Of a DNA stretch of 34,254 nt, positions 1 through 9,021 are shown piece by piece. The translations under genes and the position numbers were made by a program. Positions within the stretch are counted from its first letter, which is position 1, and the number at the start of each line of letters is the position of its first letter. The notes under the pieces were generated by a model. It searched no databases. It was given only the letters and a program-made list of their open reading frames with translations, and had not been told where the DNA came from. The DNA lies in contig JAGGRZ010000026.1 in the NCBI GenBank assembly GCA_021159335.1, positions 1-34,254 of the forward strand, given 5' to 3'. This stretch comes from a bacterium. Its GTDB lineage: Bacteria; UBP14; UBA6098; B30-G16.

Positions 1-1080
1 TACACCTGCGCGTATCTTCTTCCCCGTTTTAGCATCAGTAACCTTAACAGACTTTTTTACCAACTCAGTCCCCGCAGGGATAGGGTCAATTACCTTAAGT
101 CCGCTTTTAACCTTTTTACCGGCTGTGATTCTAATCGTGTATTCCAGTGTGTCTCCCTTTTCCGCGCTCTTTTTATCGACTGATTTTGAAACAAAGTAAG
201 TCCCCAACTTGCTCCTGACCGTAAGCAAATCGGCAAGTCCCGCCAAAGCACTAACGGTATCGATTGTCAGCTCGACACCAGCAGGCTGAATCGCCATTAC
301 TGGTTCGGTAACTTCAAAAGTTCTTACATCACTTTCCGCTATTTTTGCAACACCCGAGAAAAGTTCCACTCGCCAGGCATACTTGCCCAACTCAAGCTCT
401 TTAGCGCTAACCGGGTATCTTAACGATGTTTCCACAACTTTCGTCTCAAACCAAGGTGGATTAGCCTCCATAGCTTCGTAAGGCGTCTGTGCATCGTATA
501 TTTTAACCAGCCTAAACAGGAATGTATCGCCGACCATGGGAGTAGTGGTTCCCTCAAGGCGCCAGCTGAAAATTGGGGTTTTTGTGCCTATACGCACTCC
601 ATCTCCGGGTCTTATAAGGATGGGGCGGCGCGGGGTTCTAACCATGTGCTCTATGCAACTTTGCCCCAGAACCTCGCCCGTGGACGCGTTAACTACCTCA
701 ATGCATATTTTATACAATCCATCAGGAAGCTTTCTCGTTCTTTGAATATAGCTTCTGCATTCCTCGTTGTACCCCACATCGCGGAGTTTTCTTATGTCGC
801 TATACCTTATTATTTTCGTTCCGGGTGGCAGTTCGAAATCATTAGTTTTCGCCTCAAAAACCACACCAGCGCCAAAAGGTGCTTCGCTTAAAACCGTTGC
901 CGTGCCGTGGAGGTAAACCGTTAACGGTTCGCCGGTTCTGTTGTTAAGCGTTACCCACCATAAATCCTCGACAGCAAGCCTTTCGGGCGGAGGCGTGTGT
1001 ATACTTACGCCTACCATGCCCTGTGCAAAAATTACAAGCGGCAAAAAAACAAGTACAAATCCTATGAAATACTTTCTCAT
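1..1080 (-). CDS. Secreted Ig-like/DUF11-type protein, 3' end outside the window
   Basis: The reading frame is open for 360 codons from the ATG at 1080 to the window edge, so the C-terminus is missing. The start has a strong GGAGGG site 4-5 nt upstream, in the 11-bp gap after the preceding gene. The protein begins with a signal peptide (MRKYFIGFVLVFLPLVIFAQ). Its middle (about residues 200-270) has the P-I-F-S-W ... YAWRV pattern of FN3/Ig-like sandwiches. The last visible part (about 320-360) reads KGDTLEYTIRITAG ... VIDPIPAGTELV. This resembles the DUF11/TIGR01451 conserved repeat found in bacterial surface proteins. It is probably periplasmic or surface-exposed and co-expressed with the barrel protein encoded just upstream. 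Its function is not known. The DUF11 assignment is by motif recognition only. Confidence 0.75.
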   Translation of the reverse strand, partial: MRKYFIGFVLVFLPLVIFAQGMVGVSIHTPPPERLAVEDLWWVTLNNRTGEPLTVYLHGTATVLSEAPFGAGVVFEAKTNDFELPPGTKIIRYSDIRKLRDVGYNEECRSYIQRTRKLPDGLYKICIEVVNASTGEVLGQSCIEHMVRTPRRPILIRPGDGVRIGTKTPIFSWRLEGTTTPMVGDTFLFRLVKIYDAQTPYEAMEANPPWFETKVVETSLRYPVSAKELELGKYAWRVELFSGVAKIAESDVRTFEVTEPVMAIQPAGVELTIDTVSALAGLADLLTVRSKLGTYFVSKSVDKKSAEKGDTLEYTIRITAGKKVKSGLKVIDPIPAGTELVKKSVKVTDAKTGKKIRAGV

Positions 1081-1091
1081 GCTACCCTCCT

Positions 1092-2771
1092 TTACCAGTT
1101 AGTTTGAATTGATGCTTTAAACTTAAATTCATTAAAATCCTCAATCAAAGCTTCTGAAACTCCTCCGGACGAATCCTCGCTTTTGTTGTAGAACGAATTG
1201 TAAGCGCTCAGCCTTATGCCCAGATGTTTTGATATCGGCACTATGGTTGATAAGTCCAGAGTCACCCGCTGTCCCGACCAATCCGACGAGAACGAAAGTC
1301 CATAAGAGTTTTTCCACCGCTTTATTATTGGATGAGTGAACTCAACATTGCCGAGGTATGTGGGACTTTCCTCCGACGAAACAGTAACTACCTGGGCAGA
1401 CAACGACAAAGCCACCTGCGACGGAAACGAAACGGTATTTCCGAGCGTTAGTGTTGCATAGCTATCCTTTGTAGTCTCACCGCTGCGCTTTTCGTCATTC
1501 TGCTGGTACATAAGCGATAATGATGCACTATTCTCCCCACCTAAAATGCTCATCGTATGCATTAACGATGTGTTAACCATAACATTAACGGCATCTTCGT
1601 CAGTCGGGGAGGTATGCTGGTTGCTTATCTGATAGCTTATGCTGGCGGTCGTAGCAGAGCCAATAAACAAATCCAATGACGCGCCAAAGCAATCGTAGTC
1701 GGTGGTCGATGAGCTTACTTTAAGAATGTTATCATGCTCTCTCTCGTAGGTTAATCCCAAAAACGCGGTGCCCCCGAAAAGCCCTTTATTTATCGACAGC
1801 GAATATCCCAGTATGTCGTTTCTTAGATAAGGAGTGCCGAAGGATTGGAATCCCGGACCTACAGCTTCCGCCTTAGCGTCGATGCTTGCTCCAAAGATGT
1901 TCATAGAAAGCTTCAGCGCCAATGCGTAGTCGAATGATGTCGAAATCTTCGGATTAACGATGTCAACAACCCACTTTGGCACCCCGGAAATAGTTAGCTG
2001 AGGAGTTCTCACATCACGGGTTACCTCACAGCCGACCACTTCCGCGCCAAGCAAAACTCCGCCGTTAAAAAACGATATTGCTGCATCAACGCCCAACACC
2101 CTGTTTTCCATTGGCGTAACGGGTTCATAGGATACAGTGTCCGAATCTACCACTACTGTTTTAAAATATTGCTCGATTGAATTAGGATTGTCCCGGGCGA
2201 AAAGTGCGCTAACATGAATGTGTGTCCCATCTCGCCGACCGAAACCCAATCTTGTCGCGTAAAGCATTTGAGAATATGTTGGCTCGGTAGAATCGGAACC
2301 CTCAACAGCGCGTTTAGTTTGCCCCAGAGCTAACGAAACATAAAACGGCATGAACTCAAGCTCTGCGTAGGCGCCGAGAACAGATGCGCCCGAAAGCGTC
2401 AGATCAGAAAAATAGGGATTGCACTTGCCGAATGTGAAACTTGAAATTCTAAGTGTTAATTGGCTAAGCGAGAGTTCTGGAGAAAGACTTTGCGGGAAAA
2501 GCGTAAGCCCGAGTTTATTCATCGCCTGCCTGAAATTCGAACCCTCGTTCGACACAAAAAAGTTAAGATTAATGGGCATGCCAAAAATAGTCAGGGTTGG
2601 GTTAACGAAGAACCTTACAGCGGTTTTCTCACCCTCGCGGGGACCAGCGCTAACGCTTGAATATTCGGTTTGCATTGAAGCCGAGCCAGAAAACTTTATC
2701 GGAGAACAAAGGCTTAAACTTAAAAATAGACTAAAGGCCAAACAAACCGTAAACAAAAGTCTTTTTCTCAT
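1092..2771 (-). CDS. Outer-membrane beta-barrel protein (unassigned)
   Basis: This 559-aa protein has an N-terminal signal peptide of roughly 22 residues (MRKRLLFTVCLAFSLFLSLS). The rest alternates polar and hydrophobic residues with many Gly, Ser, Thr and aromatic positions, as in transmembrane beta strands. The chain ends in FKASIQTNW, an aromatic C-terminus of the sort recognised by the BAM machinery. The ATG is preceded by a GGGGG run about 5 nt upstream. No soluble domain or TonB plug is visible. Only 11 bp separate its stop from the next gene, which encodes a secreted DUF11-like protein, so the two probably form one transcript and may work together at the cell surface. The substrate is unknown. 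I do not recognise a named family. Confidence 0.75.
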   Translation of the reverse strand: MRKRLLFTVCLAFSLFLSLSLCSPIKFSGSASMQTEYSSVSAGPREGEKTAVRFFVNPTLTIFGMPINLNFFVSNEGSNFRQAMNKLGLTLFPQSLSPELSLSQLTLRISSFTFGKCNPYFSDLTLSGASVLGAYAELEFMPFYVSLALGQTKRAVEGSDSTEPTYSQMLYATRLGFGRRDGTHIHVSALFARDNPNSIEQYFKTVVVDSDTVSYEPVTPMENRVLGVDAAISFFNGGVLLGAEVVGCEVTRDVRTPQLTISGVPKWVVDIVNPKISTSFDYALALKLSMNIFGASIDAKAEAVGPGFQSFGTPYLRNDILGYSLSINKGLFGGTAFLGLTYEREHDNILKVSSSTTDYDCFGASLDLFIGSATTASISYQISNQHTSPTDEDAVNVMVNTSLMHTMSILGGENSASLSLMYQQNDEKRSGETTKDSYATLTLGNTVSFPSQVALSLSAQVVTVSSEESPTYLGNVEFTHPIIKRWKNSYGLSFSSDWSGQRVTLDLSTIVPISKHLGIRLSAYNSFYNKSEDSSGGVSEALIEDFNEFKFKASIQTNW

Positions 2772-2881
2772 AAAACCCCCTTTTATAAAAGTTATTAAAA
2801 ATTAAGTGAGCTGGCAACAGAAGTTTTAGCTGCAGCGCGAGACCCGAAAACGCCAGCAATCAAGCGCAACGCAAAAAAGAT

Positions 2882-5086
2882 TCACCCATTCTGTCTGAAT
2901 TGAATTCTATACAGGTGGGCATAAAACCCGCCTTTGGCCAGTAATTCCTCGTGCTTTCCGGATTCTATGATTCTGCCGTTGTGAACCACTAAAATTTTAT
3001 TGGCTTTCCTTATTGTGGACAGTCTGTGCGCCACAACGAGGGATGTTCGCCCCTTAAGAAGCCTATCGATAGCCTCCTGAATAAGCTTTTCGGTGTGGGT
3101 GTCTATATTTGCGGTGGCCTCATCGAGGATCAATATTTTAGGTTCGAAAACTAGCGCTCTCGCGAAAGATAATAATTGTCGTTCGCCTGCGGAGAATGTT
3201 GCTCCGCGCTCCGCCACAGGCTCGTCAAGTCCGCCCGGAAGCTTCTTTATAAACTCGTCCGCATTAACTATTTTAACCACTCTCATGAGGTCATCGTCTC
3301 CGATCCTTTTCTCAAAAAGTCTTATGTTCTCCCTTACATCGGTTGAGAAAAGAAACACATCCTGCAGCACCACACCCACAACGGTTCGAAGCGTCTTGAG
3401 GTCCCAGTCTCTGATGTCGACATCGTCAATGAGTATCTGCCCTTTGTTAACATCGTATAGGCGTGAAACAAGCGCAGTTATCGTGGTTTTGCCTGCCCCG
3501 GTTTCACCTACTATGCCCACGACTTCCCCGGGTTGGGCAACAAACGAAACACCGCGCAACACCCAATCTTTATCGTATGCGAACCAGACATCTCTGAACT
3601 CAACTTTCCCTCGAACCTGCGAGGGCTTTGGCTTGTAAACTTTCCGAACAACTTTTATCTCTGGTTTTGTGTCCATAAGCTTAAAAATCCTTTCCGCTGC
3701 CGCCATAGCAGATTGCATAATCGCGAACTTATCCGAAATCCCCATTAGCGGTCTGAAGAACATCTCTATGTAATACATGTAAGCCACAAGCATTCCCAAT
3801 GACATCGCCTGCCTTATAACCTGACCACCACCATACCACAAAAGAAGCGCCAGCCCCATATTTCTGAACAGTCCCACCACGGGGTAAAACAAAGCGTTAA
3901 CGAAAAGAACCCTCATTGTGGCTTTGAAATACCTCTTGTTAACCTCGTCGAACCTTTCTATAGCCCTTCTCTCCTGCGTGAACGCCTGAATAATGCGCAC
4001 ACCGCCGAAATCCTCCGAAAGCCTTGCATTAAGTGCTGCAAGCTCTCTCCTCATCCACCTGAACGCATCGCGGAGTTTACCACGCAGAATAGCCATGATA
4101 AGCGTTACAACAGGCAGCAACGCGAAAACAATAAGCGAAAGATTCCTGTTCATCATGTAAAGGATTATACCCACGCCTATAAGCACTATAATGTCCCGAA
4201 TAAGCGCTACCGCCACCGAAGTAAACATCTCTGAAAGGGCATTAATGTCATTCGTCAAACGGGTTACTATTTTGCCTATAGGATTGCTATCGAAAAACTT
4301 AAGCGAAAGTTTCTGGATATGCGAAAACAGGTCGACTCTTATACCGTGCATGGACTTTTGCGCAACAAGGTTAAGCGTGAATATCTGCACAAAGTTAAGG
4401 ACTAAAAGACCGATTAAAAGGACGAAGTAAAGTATTGCTATCCTTACTATTCCGCTTATATGCTGCGCACGAATCAACTTTATCTCTGCTGGCGGAATTT
4501 TGGAAAGGTTTTTATACGAAATAACATATTGTGGCAACCTTGGCTTTCGCGGAGTCTGCCTCATAAAAATGCTTTTCTTGGGCGGCGCAGTGAACTTTTC
4601 GCCACCTCTGCCTAAAACCGTAAGAAACAGCGAATCATAGCTTTTTATGATTGAAATAGCGGTATCCCTTAGCTGAGGCGGAATTTTCAGCGTGTCTATA
4701 GTCATGAATTTCATCGGAACGACAACCTTAAGACGCTGGGCAAGCTTCATATCAGCAGGGTCGATAAGGTTTCCATCGATAACGAACGAATCGCGCCCCA
4801 CAACGAACATGGCAGCGCCATACTTATCTATGTAGCGTTTGGCAAGGGTATCGTGCGCGCTGAAATCGAAAAGCTGATAGTTAAGAACAATGTATTCATC
4901 AATGGCTTTTCTATCGAGGGTCGGAAGGTAAACATTAATCGCCGAGGAAGCTATAAGGACGAAAAAGGCGAGCACCATAAGCCATACATAGGGCTTCGCA
5001 TACCTGAGAAGTCTCTTAACCAGTTTCGCATCATATATCTTTTGTCCCTTGAGGTCCTCATCGCTTATGTAATCCAACCGTGGCAT
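2882..5086 (-). CDS. ABC exporter half-transporter B (TM288/YheH/LmrD-like), with large extracytoplasmic insert
   Basis: This 734-aa protein fuses a six-helix exporter domain to a C-terminal ATPase. TM1 spans about residues 33-55 and TM2 about 213-237. The roughly 155 residues between them replace the short external loop normal for the family. The ATPase has Walker A (GETGAGKTT, about 525-533), signature FSAGERQ (about 633), Walker B with catalytic Glu (ILILDEATANID, about 652) and the H-loop histidine (VAHRLST, about 686). The LSGGQ signature is degenerate while the Walker B glutamate is intact. This is the pattern of the TM288-type subunit of heterodimeric exporters. The complementary half is encoded at 9788-11530. 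No convincing Shine-Dalgarno site precedes the ATG, so the start is less certain. The substrate is unknown; a lipid is an inference from the neighbours. Confidence 0.9.
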   Translation of the reverse strand: MPRLDYISDEDLKGQKIYDAKLVKRLLRYAKPYVWLMVLAFFVLIASSAINVYLPTLDRKAIDEYIVLNYQLFDFSAHDTLAKRYIDKYGAAMFVVGRDSFVIDGNLIDPADMKLAQRLKVVVPMKFMTIDTLKIPPQLRDTAISIIKSYDSLFLTVLGRGGEKFTAPPKKSIFMRQTPRKPRLPQYVISYKNLSKIPPAEIKLIRAQHISGIVRIAILYFVLLIGLLVLNFVQIFTLNLVAQKSMHGIRVDLFSHIQKLSLKFFDSNPIGKIVTRLTNDINALSEMFTSVAVALIRDIIVLIGVGIILYMMNRNLSLIVFALLPVVTLIMAILRGKLRDAFRWMRRELAALNARLSEDFGGVRIIQAFTQERRAIERFDEVNKRYFKATMRVLFVNALFYPVVGLFRNMGLALLLWYGGGQVIRQAMSLGMLVAYMYYIEMFFRPLMGISDKFAIMQSAMAAAERIFKLMDTKPEIKVVRKVYKPKPSQVRGKVEFRDVWFAYDKDWVLRGVSFVAQPGEVVGIVGETGAGKTTITALVSRLYDVNKGQILIDDVDIRDWDLKTLRTVVGVVLQDVFLFSTDVRENIRLFEKRIGDDDLMRVVKIVNADEFIKKLPGGLDEPVAERGATFSAGERQLLSFARALVFEPKILILDEATANIDTHTEKLIQEAIDRLLKGRTSLVVAHRLSTIRKANKILVVHNGRIIESGKHEELLAKGGFYAHLYRIQFRQNG

Positions 5087-5213
5087 AGCAAAATAAACAA
5101 TATTGTCTAATACTATCCATCAATTGTGAGGAATCAAGCATAAAGGGAAGATTTTTTGGCAAGCACAATGGGGATCATCCTGCAAATAAAAAACCACAAC
5201 AAAAACGCAAGCT

Positions 5214-6110
5214 TTATAGATACTCTATGTCCTCCTCCTCGCTGTCTTGTGGTATCTTGAGGTCTTTGAACGGCTCGGTTTCCTCAAGAACTTCTGGTGG
5301 TTTAAGGTCTTCCTTCGATGGAAGCTCAATAGTTTTATACCTTTTTTGCGAGCGGAGATTTATGTGGACTATTTTGCCCATGCCATCGTCCTTAGCCATC
5401 TCATCAGGGTTTAGCGGACGAACGCGAAGAAGCAAAAACTCGTTAAAAGAGCGAATACGATAAACAAATATCCTTGCTATCTCTCTTAAATACATAAAAT
5501 CGAGATTCATTAATTCTTCAGGTGGAGTTTCGAACAGCGGATAAAGTAGCGGGCTGCCTGAGAAATCTTCCCCAAAATGGGAGGCAACTTCATCTTTCAT
5601 TTTTTCTATCTTTTCCTCAACTTCCCTGATCTCAGCAAGCACGGCGTCTCTGTTGTAACTTGCATAATGCATTTTGGTTAAAAGTCGCATTCTCTCCGAC
5701 TGAAGCTCATCTATTAGGCGGAATTTTTCGAGTATTTCCTCGTAACCCTTGGTTTTGCGCGGTTTTTTGAGGTTTTCCTTTACTCTTTTTTGAACGAGTT
5801 GCATCACGATTCTATCCACGAAATCTGTCCTGTGAGGCACTGAATGCTTGCATTTGTCCCGGCACGCATAATAAAGCGTTGGAATCCTCTCACCCTCAGT
5901 GAATGCGCGAGGTGTGTAGAGGTCCATAGGTTTGCCGCAATACCCGCAAAAATAGATTCCGAGCCCATGAAAAATCGAGTAAGGTCGTGTTTGAATCCTG
6001 ACGCGGATGAGCCTCTTTTTAAGAGTGCTTATGCGGGTTAATTCGGACTCCTCCGCAAACAAACGCTTATTCTTGCGATTAATTGAATTTCTTCTTTCGA
6101 TTCTTGCCAT
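5214..6110 (-). CDS. Zinc-ribbon/coiled-coil protein resembling the C-terminal part of a large serine recombinase
   Basis: This 298-aa protein has a four-cysteine zinc ribbon: C55-X2-C58 in FCGYCGKPM, then C83-X3-C87 in YYACRDKCKH. A short helical segment (TDFVDRIVMQLVQKRV) and a charged coiled coil (about 120-190) follow. That order matches the recombinase zinc-beta-ribbon and coiled coil of large serine integrases. The N-terminal resolvase domain with the catalytic serine is absent, and only about 50 basic residues precede the ribbon. The C-terminus is acidic (SEEEDIEYL). Its ATG shares one base with the gyrA stop (TAATG), so translation is probably coupled. There is no frameshift and no adjacent mobile DNA, so it looks like a maintained gene rather than debris. 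DNA binding is an inference; the true function is unknown. Confidence 0.7.
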   Translation of the reverse strand: MARIERRNSINRKNKRLFAEESELTRISTLKKRLIRVRIQTRPYSIFHGLGIYFCGYCGKPMDLYTPRAFTEGERIPTLYYACRDKCKHSVPHRTDFVDRIVMQLVQKRVKENLKKPRKTKGYEEILEKFRLIDELQSERMRLLTKMHYASYNRDAVLAEIREVEEKIEKMKDEVASHFGEDFSGSPLLYPLFETPPEELMNLDFMYLREIARIFVYRIRSFNEFLLLRVRPLNPDEMAKDDGMGKIVHINLRSQKRYKTIELPSKEDLKPPEVLEETEPFKDLKIPQDSEEEDIEYL

Positions 6111-8554
6111 TATGTTTTCTCCCGCTCCACTACTTTTGCGAGTCCAGCAAGTTTTTGCCCGGGTTTAAGCATTATTAGTCTAACACCCTGAGTGTAACGC
6201 CCCATAACAGGCACCTCGCTCACCGCTATTCGTATAAGTATACCGTCAGAGTTGACAAGCACCACCTCATCATCACCATCAACCTCAACGGCACCAATTA
6301 TTTTCCCAGTTTTGGGAACCACTTTCATAGCTTTGATGCCCACGCCGCCGCGCGATTGAACGCGAAACTCCTTTATCTGCGTTCTTTTGCCGAATCCATT
6401 TTCCGAGGCGAAAAGTATCGTGCTCTCTGGATTCTCTATGCCGACCATAGCAACGACGCTATCCTCGCCCCGAAGACGAATCCCCATAACGCCACGAGCA
6501 CTGCGCCCCATTATTCGAACATTGCTCACCGGAAACCTTATCGATTGCCCCTTCGCAGTAACCAGAAGCACATTCTGCTCCCCATTAACGAGACAGCAAC
6601 CTATCAGCTCATCATCCCTGTCGACCGAAATCGCCACCACTCCACGCCGCCTTGCGTTGGCGAAAGCCGAAAGCGGAGTCCTTTTAACATAGCCCCGCCG
6701 CGTAACAAAGAAAACATTGCTCCCGTCGTCGAATCCTCTCGTCGTCACAGTGGATGCGATGGAATCACCGGGCTCCATTCTCAAAAGATTAACAATAGCA
6801 GTCCCGCGGGAGTAACGCCCAGCTTCCGGTATCTCGTAAACTTTAAGCGCATACGCTCTGCCCCGCCTCGTGAAGAAAAGCATGGTATCGTGATTTGACG
6901 CTATGAACAGGTTTGACACGAAGTCGGTTTCCGTTGTGGTCATTGCGGTTATGCCTTTTCCACCGCGCCGCTGAGCACGATAAGAGGATATGGGTGTTCT
7001 CTTTATGTATCCGCCCCGAGTAACTGAGACCACCATCTCCTCATCAGCTATTATGTCTTCGATATTAATTTCAGATTCAGCATCGATAATCTCCGTTCTT
7101 CTCTCATCTGCATACTCAGCCTTTATCTCCCTCAATTCATCGGAAAGGATTTGAAGCACTCTTCTTGGTTTCGCCAATATGTCCTCATAATCTGCTATCT
7201 TTCTTTTCAGTTCATCCAGCTCAGCAAGTATTTTTGCCTGCTCAAGCGATGTTAACCGCGAAAGCTTCATGTCAAGAATCGCCTGTGCCTGCGTCTCAGT
7301 CAGTGAAAGCTTGCTTATGAGCGCTGACTTGGCACTCTGAACATCCTTGCTTCCTCTTATTATGGAGATAACGAGGTCAATGTTCTCAAGAGCCACCTTC
7401 AGACCTTCAAGTATGTGTGCTCTTTCGCGTGCTCGCTCGAGTCTATACCTCGTCCGGCGAAGGATCACCTGCTGCCTGTGCTCGATGAAAGCATTAAGAA
7501 GCTCTTTAAGACCCATCACCTTCGGTCGTCCGTTCCTTAGCGCAAGGAATATTATTCCGAAACTCGTTTGAAGCCTCGTTAGCTTGTAGAGTTTATTTAT
7601 CACGACCTCTGGCACCTCGCCTCGCTTCAATTCTATAACTACTCGCAGCCCCTCACGGTCAGACTCGTCCCTTATATCAGCTATCTCCGACAGGCGCCCC
7701 GACTGAACGAGCTGCGCTATATGGGCTATAAGCTGTGCTTTGTTAACCTGGAACGGCAACTCGGTTATTATAATCTTATCCCTGGTTCCCTTCTGGCCAT
7801 GCTCAAGGTGCATTCTTGCCCGAAGTGTTATTATCCCGCGGCCAGTGCGGTAAGCCTCGACTATACCCTCCCTGCCAACGATTATCCCGGCAGTAGGAAA
7901 GTCAGGACCGGGCAGATAATTCATCAACTGCTCCACATCAGCGTCTGGATTCTCTATGAAAAAAAGCAACGCATCGATAACCTCGCCAAGATTGTGAGGC
8001 GGGATGTTTGTCGCCATTCCTACCGCTATACCCGATGCACCATTAACCAGTAGATTGGGGAATTTACCTGGCAGATATAGCGGTTCAGAAAGCGTATTAT
8101 CGTAGTTTGGAGCGAAATCCACTGTCTGCTCGTTGATATCGGCGAGAAGCTCCTCAGCCAGCTTTTCCATTCTGACCTCAGTATAACGCATAGCAGCAGG
8201 AGCATCGCCATCTATAGAGCCAAAGTTGCCCTGTCCATCTATCAATGTGTATCGCATCGAGAACGGCTGCGCCATCCGCACTATGGCGTCGTAAATAGCC
8301 TCACCACCGTGGGGATGATACTTACCCATAACATCACCAACCACACGCGCAGACTTTTTATACGGTTTATTGTGGGTGTTGCCCATCTCAAACATGGCGT
8401 AAAGGATTCGCCTCTGGACCGGCTTGAGCCCATCACGAACATCTGGAAGTGCACGGCCAACGATGGTGCTCATCGCATAGTCAAGATAGGAATGGCGCAT
8501 CTCTTCTTCTATATCGACGGGCAAGATTCGCTGTTTGTCATCCGCTGCGCTCAC
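6110..8554 (-). CDS. gyrA: DNA gyrase subunit A
   Basis: This 814-aa protein is the breakage-reunion subunit of DNA gyrase, which pairs with GyrB to introduce negative supercoils. It has the winged-helix catalytic core with active-site Tyr124 in [11 protein letters not shown] beta-pinwheel C-terminal domain follows. It contains a GyrA box (QRRGGKG), which separates GyrA from ParC. The start is GTG with a GGAGGG site 5 nt upstream. In the quinolone-pocket segment the sequence is [11 protein letters not shown]: Gly84 and Glu85 stand where E. coli has Asp82 and Ser83, while Asp89 (E. coli Asp87) is kept. The stop overlaps the next gene by one base. No gyrB is present in the window. Confidence 0.97.
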   Translation of the reverse strand: MSAADDKQRILPVDIEEEMRHSYLDYAMSTIVGRALPDVRDGLKPVQRRILYAMFEMGNTHNKPYKKSARVVGDVMGKYHPHGGEAIYDAIVRMAQPFSMRYTLIDGQGNFGSIDGDAPAAMRYTEVRMEKLAEELLADINEQTVDFAPNYDNTLSEPLYLPGKFPNLLVNGASGIAVGMATNIPPHNLGEVIDALLFFIENPDADVEQLMNYLPGPDFPTAGIIVGREGIVEAYRTGRGIITLRARMHLEHGQKGTRDKIIITELPFQVNKAQLIAHIAQLVQSGRLSEIADIRDESDREGLRVVIELKRGEVPEVVINKLYKLTRLQTSFGIIFLALRNGRPKVMGLKELLNAFIEHRQQVILRRTRYRLERARERAHILEGLKVALENIDLVISIIRGSKDVQSAKSALISKLSLTETQAQAILDMKLSRLTSLEQAKILAELDELKRKIADYEDILAKPRRVLQILSDELREIKAEYADERRTEIIDAESEINIEDIIADEEMVVSVTRGGYIKRTPISSYRAQRRGGKGITAMTTTETDFVSNLFIASNHDTMLFFTRRGRAYALKVYEIPEAGRYSRGTAIVNLLRMEPGDSIASTVTTRGFDDGSNVFFVTRRGYVKRTPLSAFANARRRGVVAISVDRDDELIGCCLVNGEQNVLLVTAKGQSIRFPVSNVRIMGRSARGVMGIRLRGEDSVVAMVGIENPESTILFASENGFGKRTQIKEFRVQSRGGVGIKAMKVVPKTGKIIGAVEVDGDDEVVLVNSDGILIRIAVSEVPVMGRYTQGVRLIMLKPGQKLAGLAKVVEREKT

Positions 8555-8619
8555 CTTAACCCTCCAAATTTGAGCGTGATAAACCTAACCAAATTTGTTA
8601 ACTATATCCTTTAACTCGT

Positions 8620-9021
8620 TTATTTTCCAAACATTAACATATTAAATATAATCATTTTTCTGAAAAATAAATCCATCATCAATGCCACCACAGCGGCAAC
8701 GGCGTATTCACCAGTGTGAGATATGCTCACATCAACACTAATCACCTTTTTAGCAACATTCTCTGGCAAAACGAGCTTGGGTTTTCCCGATTCTTCGTGC
8801 ATTATGCTTATCTTCTTTGGGCTTATCCGCCCAAAAACCTTGATGCAGGCTTCTTTTGCAGCCCACATTCCCGCAAGATGAGGCGAAGGGTCGGCTTTGC
8901 GGTTTAAATAATTGATCTCATCCTCCGAAAAAATCCGTTTCACAAACCTATCCCCATAAAGCTCATAGAGTTTCCTTATTCTTTCTATCTTCTCGATATC
9001 CACACCAACAGCAACCCTCAT
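8620..9021 (-). CDS. acpS: Holo-[acyl-carrier-protein] synthase
   Basis: This 133-aa enzyme transfers 4'-phosphopantetheine from CoA to a serine of apo-ACP, activating it for fatty acid synthesis. Family motifs are present in order: GVDI near the N-terminus with the metal-binding Asp, FSEDEINYL, WAAKEA with the catalytic Glu/Lys region, and SISHTGEYAVA near the C-terminus. The start ATG overlaps the plsC stop as ATGA, so the two genes are translationally coupled. After the normal end of the fold there is an extra tail of about 20 hydrophobic and basic residues (MMDLFFRKMIIFNMLMFGK), making the protein slightly longer than usual. A 65-bp gap separates it from gyrA downstream. Confidence 0.93.
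   Translation of the reverse strand: MRVAVGVDIEKIERIRKLYELYGDRFVKRIFSEDEINYLNRKADPSPHLAGMWAAKEACIKVFGRISPKKISIMHEESGKPKLVLPENVAKKVISVDVSISHTGEYAVAAVVALMMDLFFRKMIIFNMLMFGK

Noticed and set aside
2810-2857. Inverted repeat GCTGGC/GCCAGC between the ABC gene and the barrel gene
   Set aside because: The arms are only 6 bp with a 36-nt loop and no U-tract, so it may be chance.
5087-5213. 127-bp gap between the zinc-ribbon gene and ABC half B as a site for a small gene or RNA
   Set aside because: No ORF with a ribosome site, no stable hairpin and no clear promoter could be recognised.
5214-6110. A mobile element marked by the recombinase-like gene
   Set aside because: No catalytic resolvase domain, no second mobile gene and no flanking repeats were seen, and the gene is coupled to gyrA.
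6110-8554. Topoisomerase IV subunit ParC instead of GyrA
   Set aside because: The C-terminal domain contains the QRRGGKG GyrA box, which ParC lacks.
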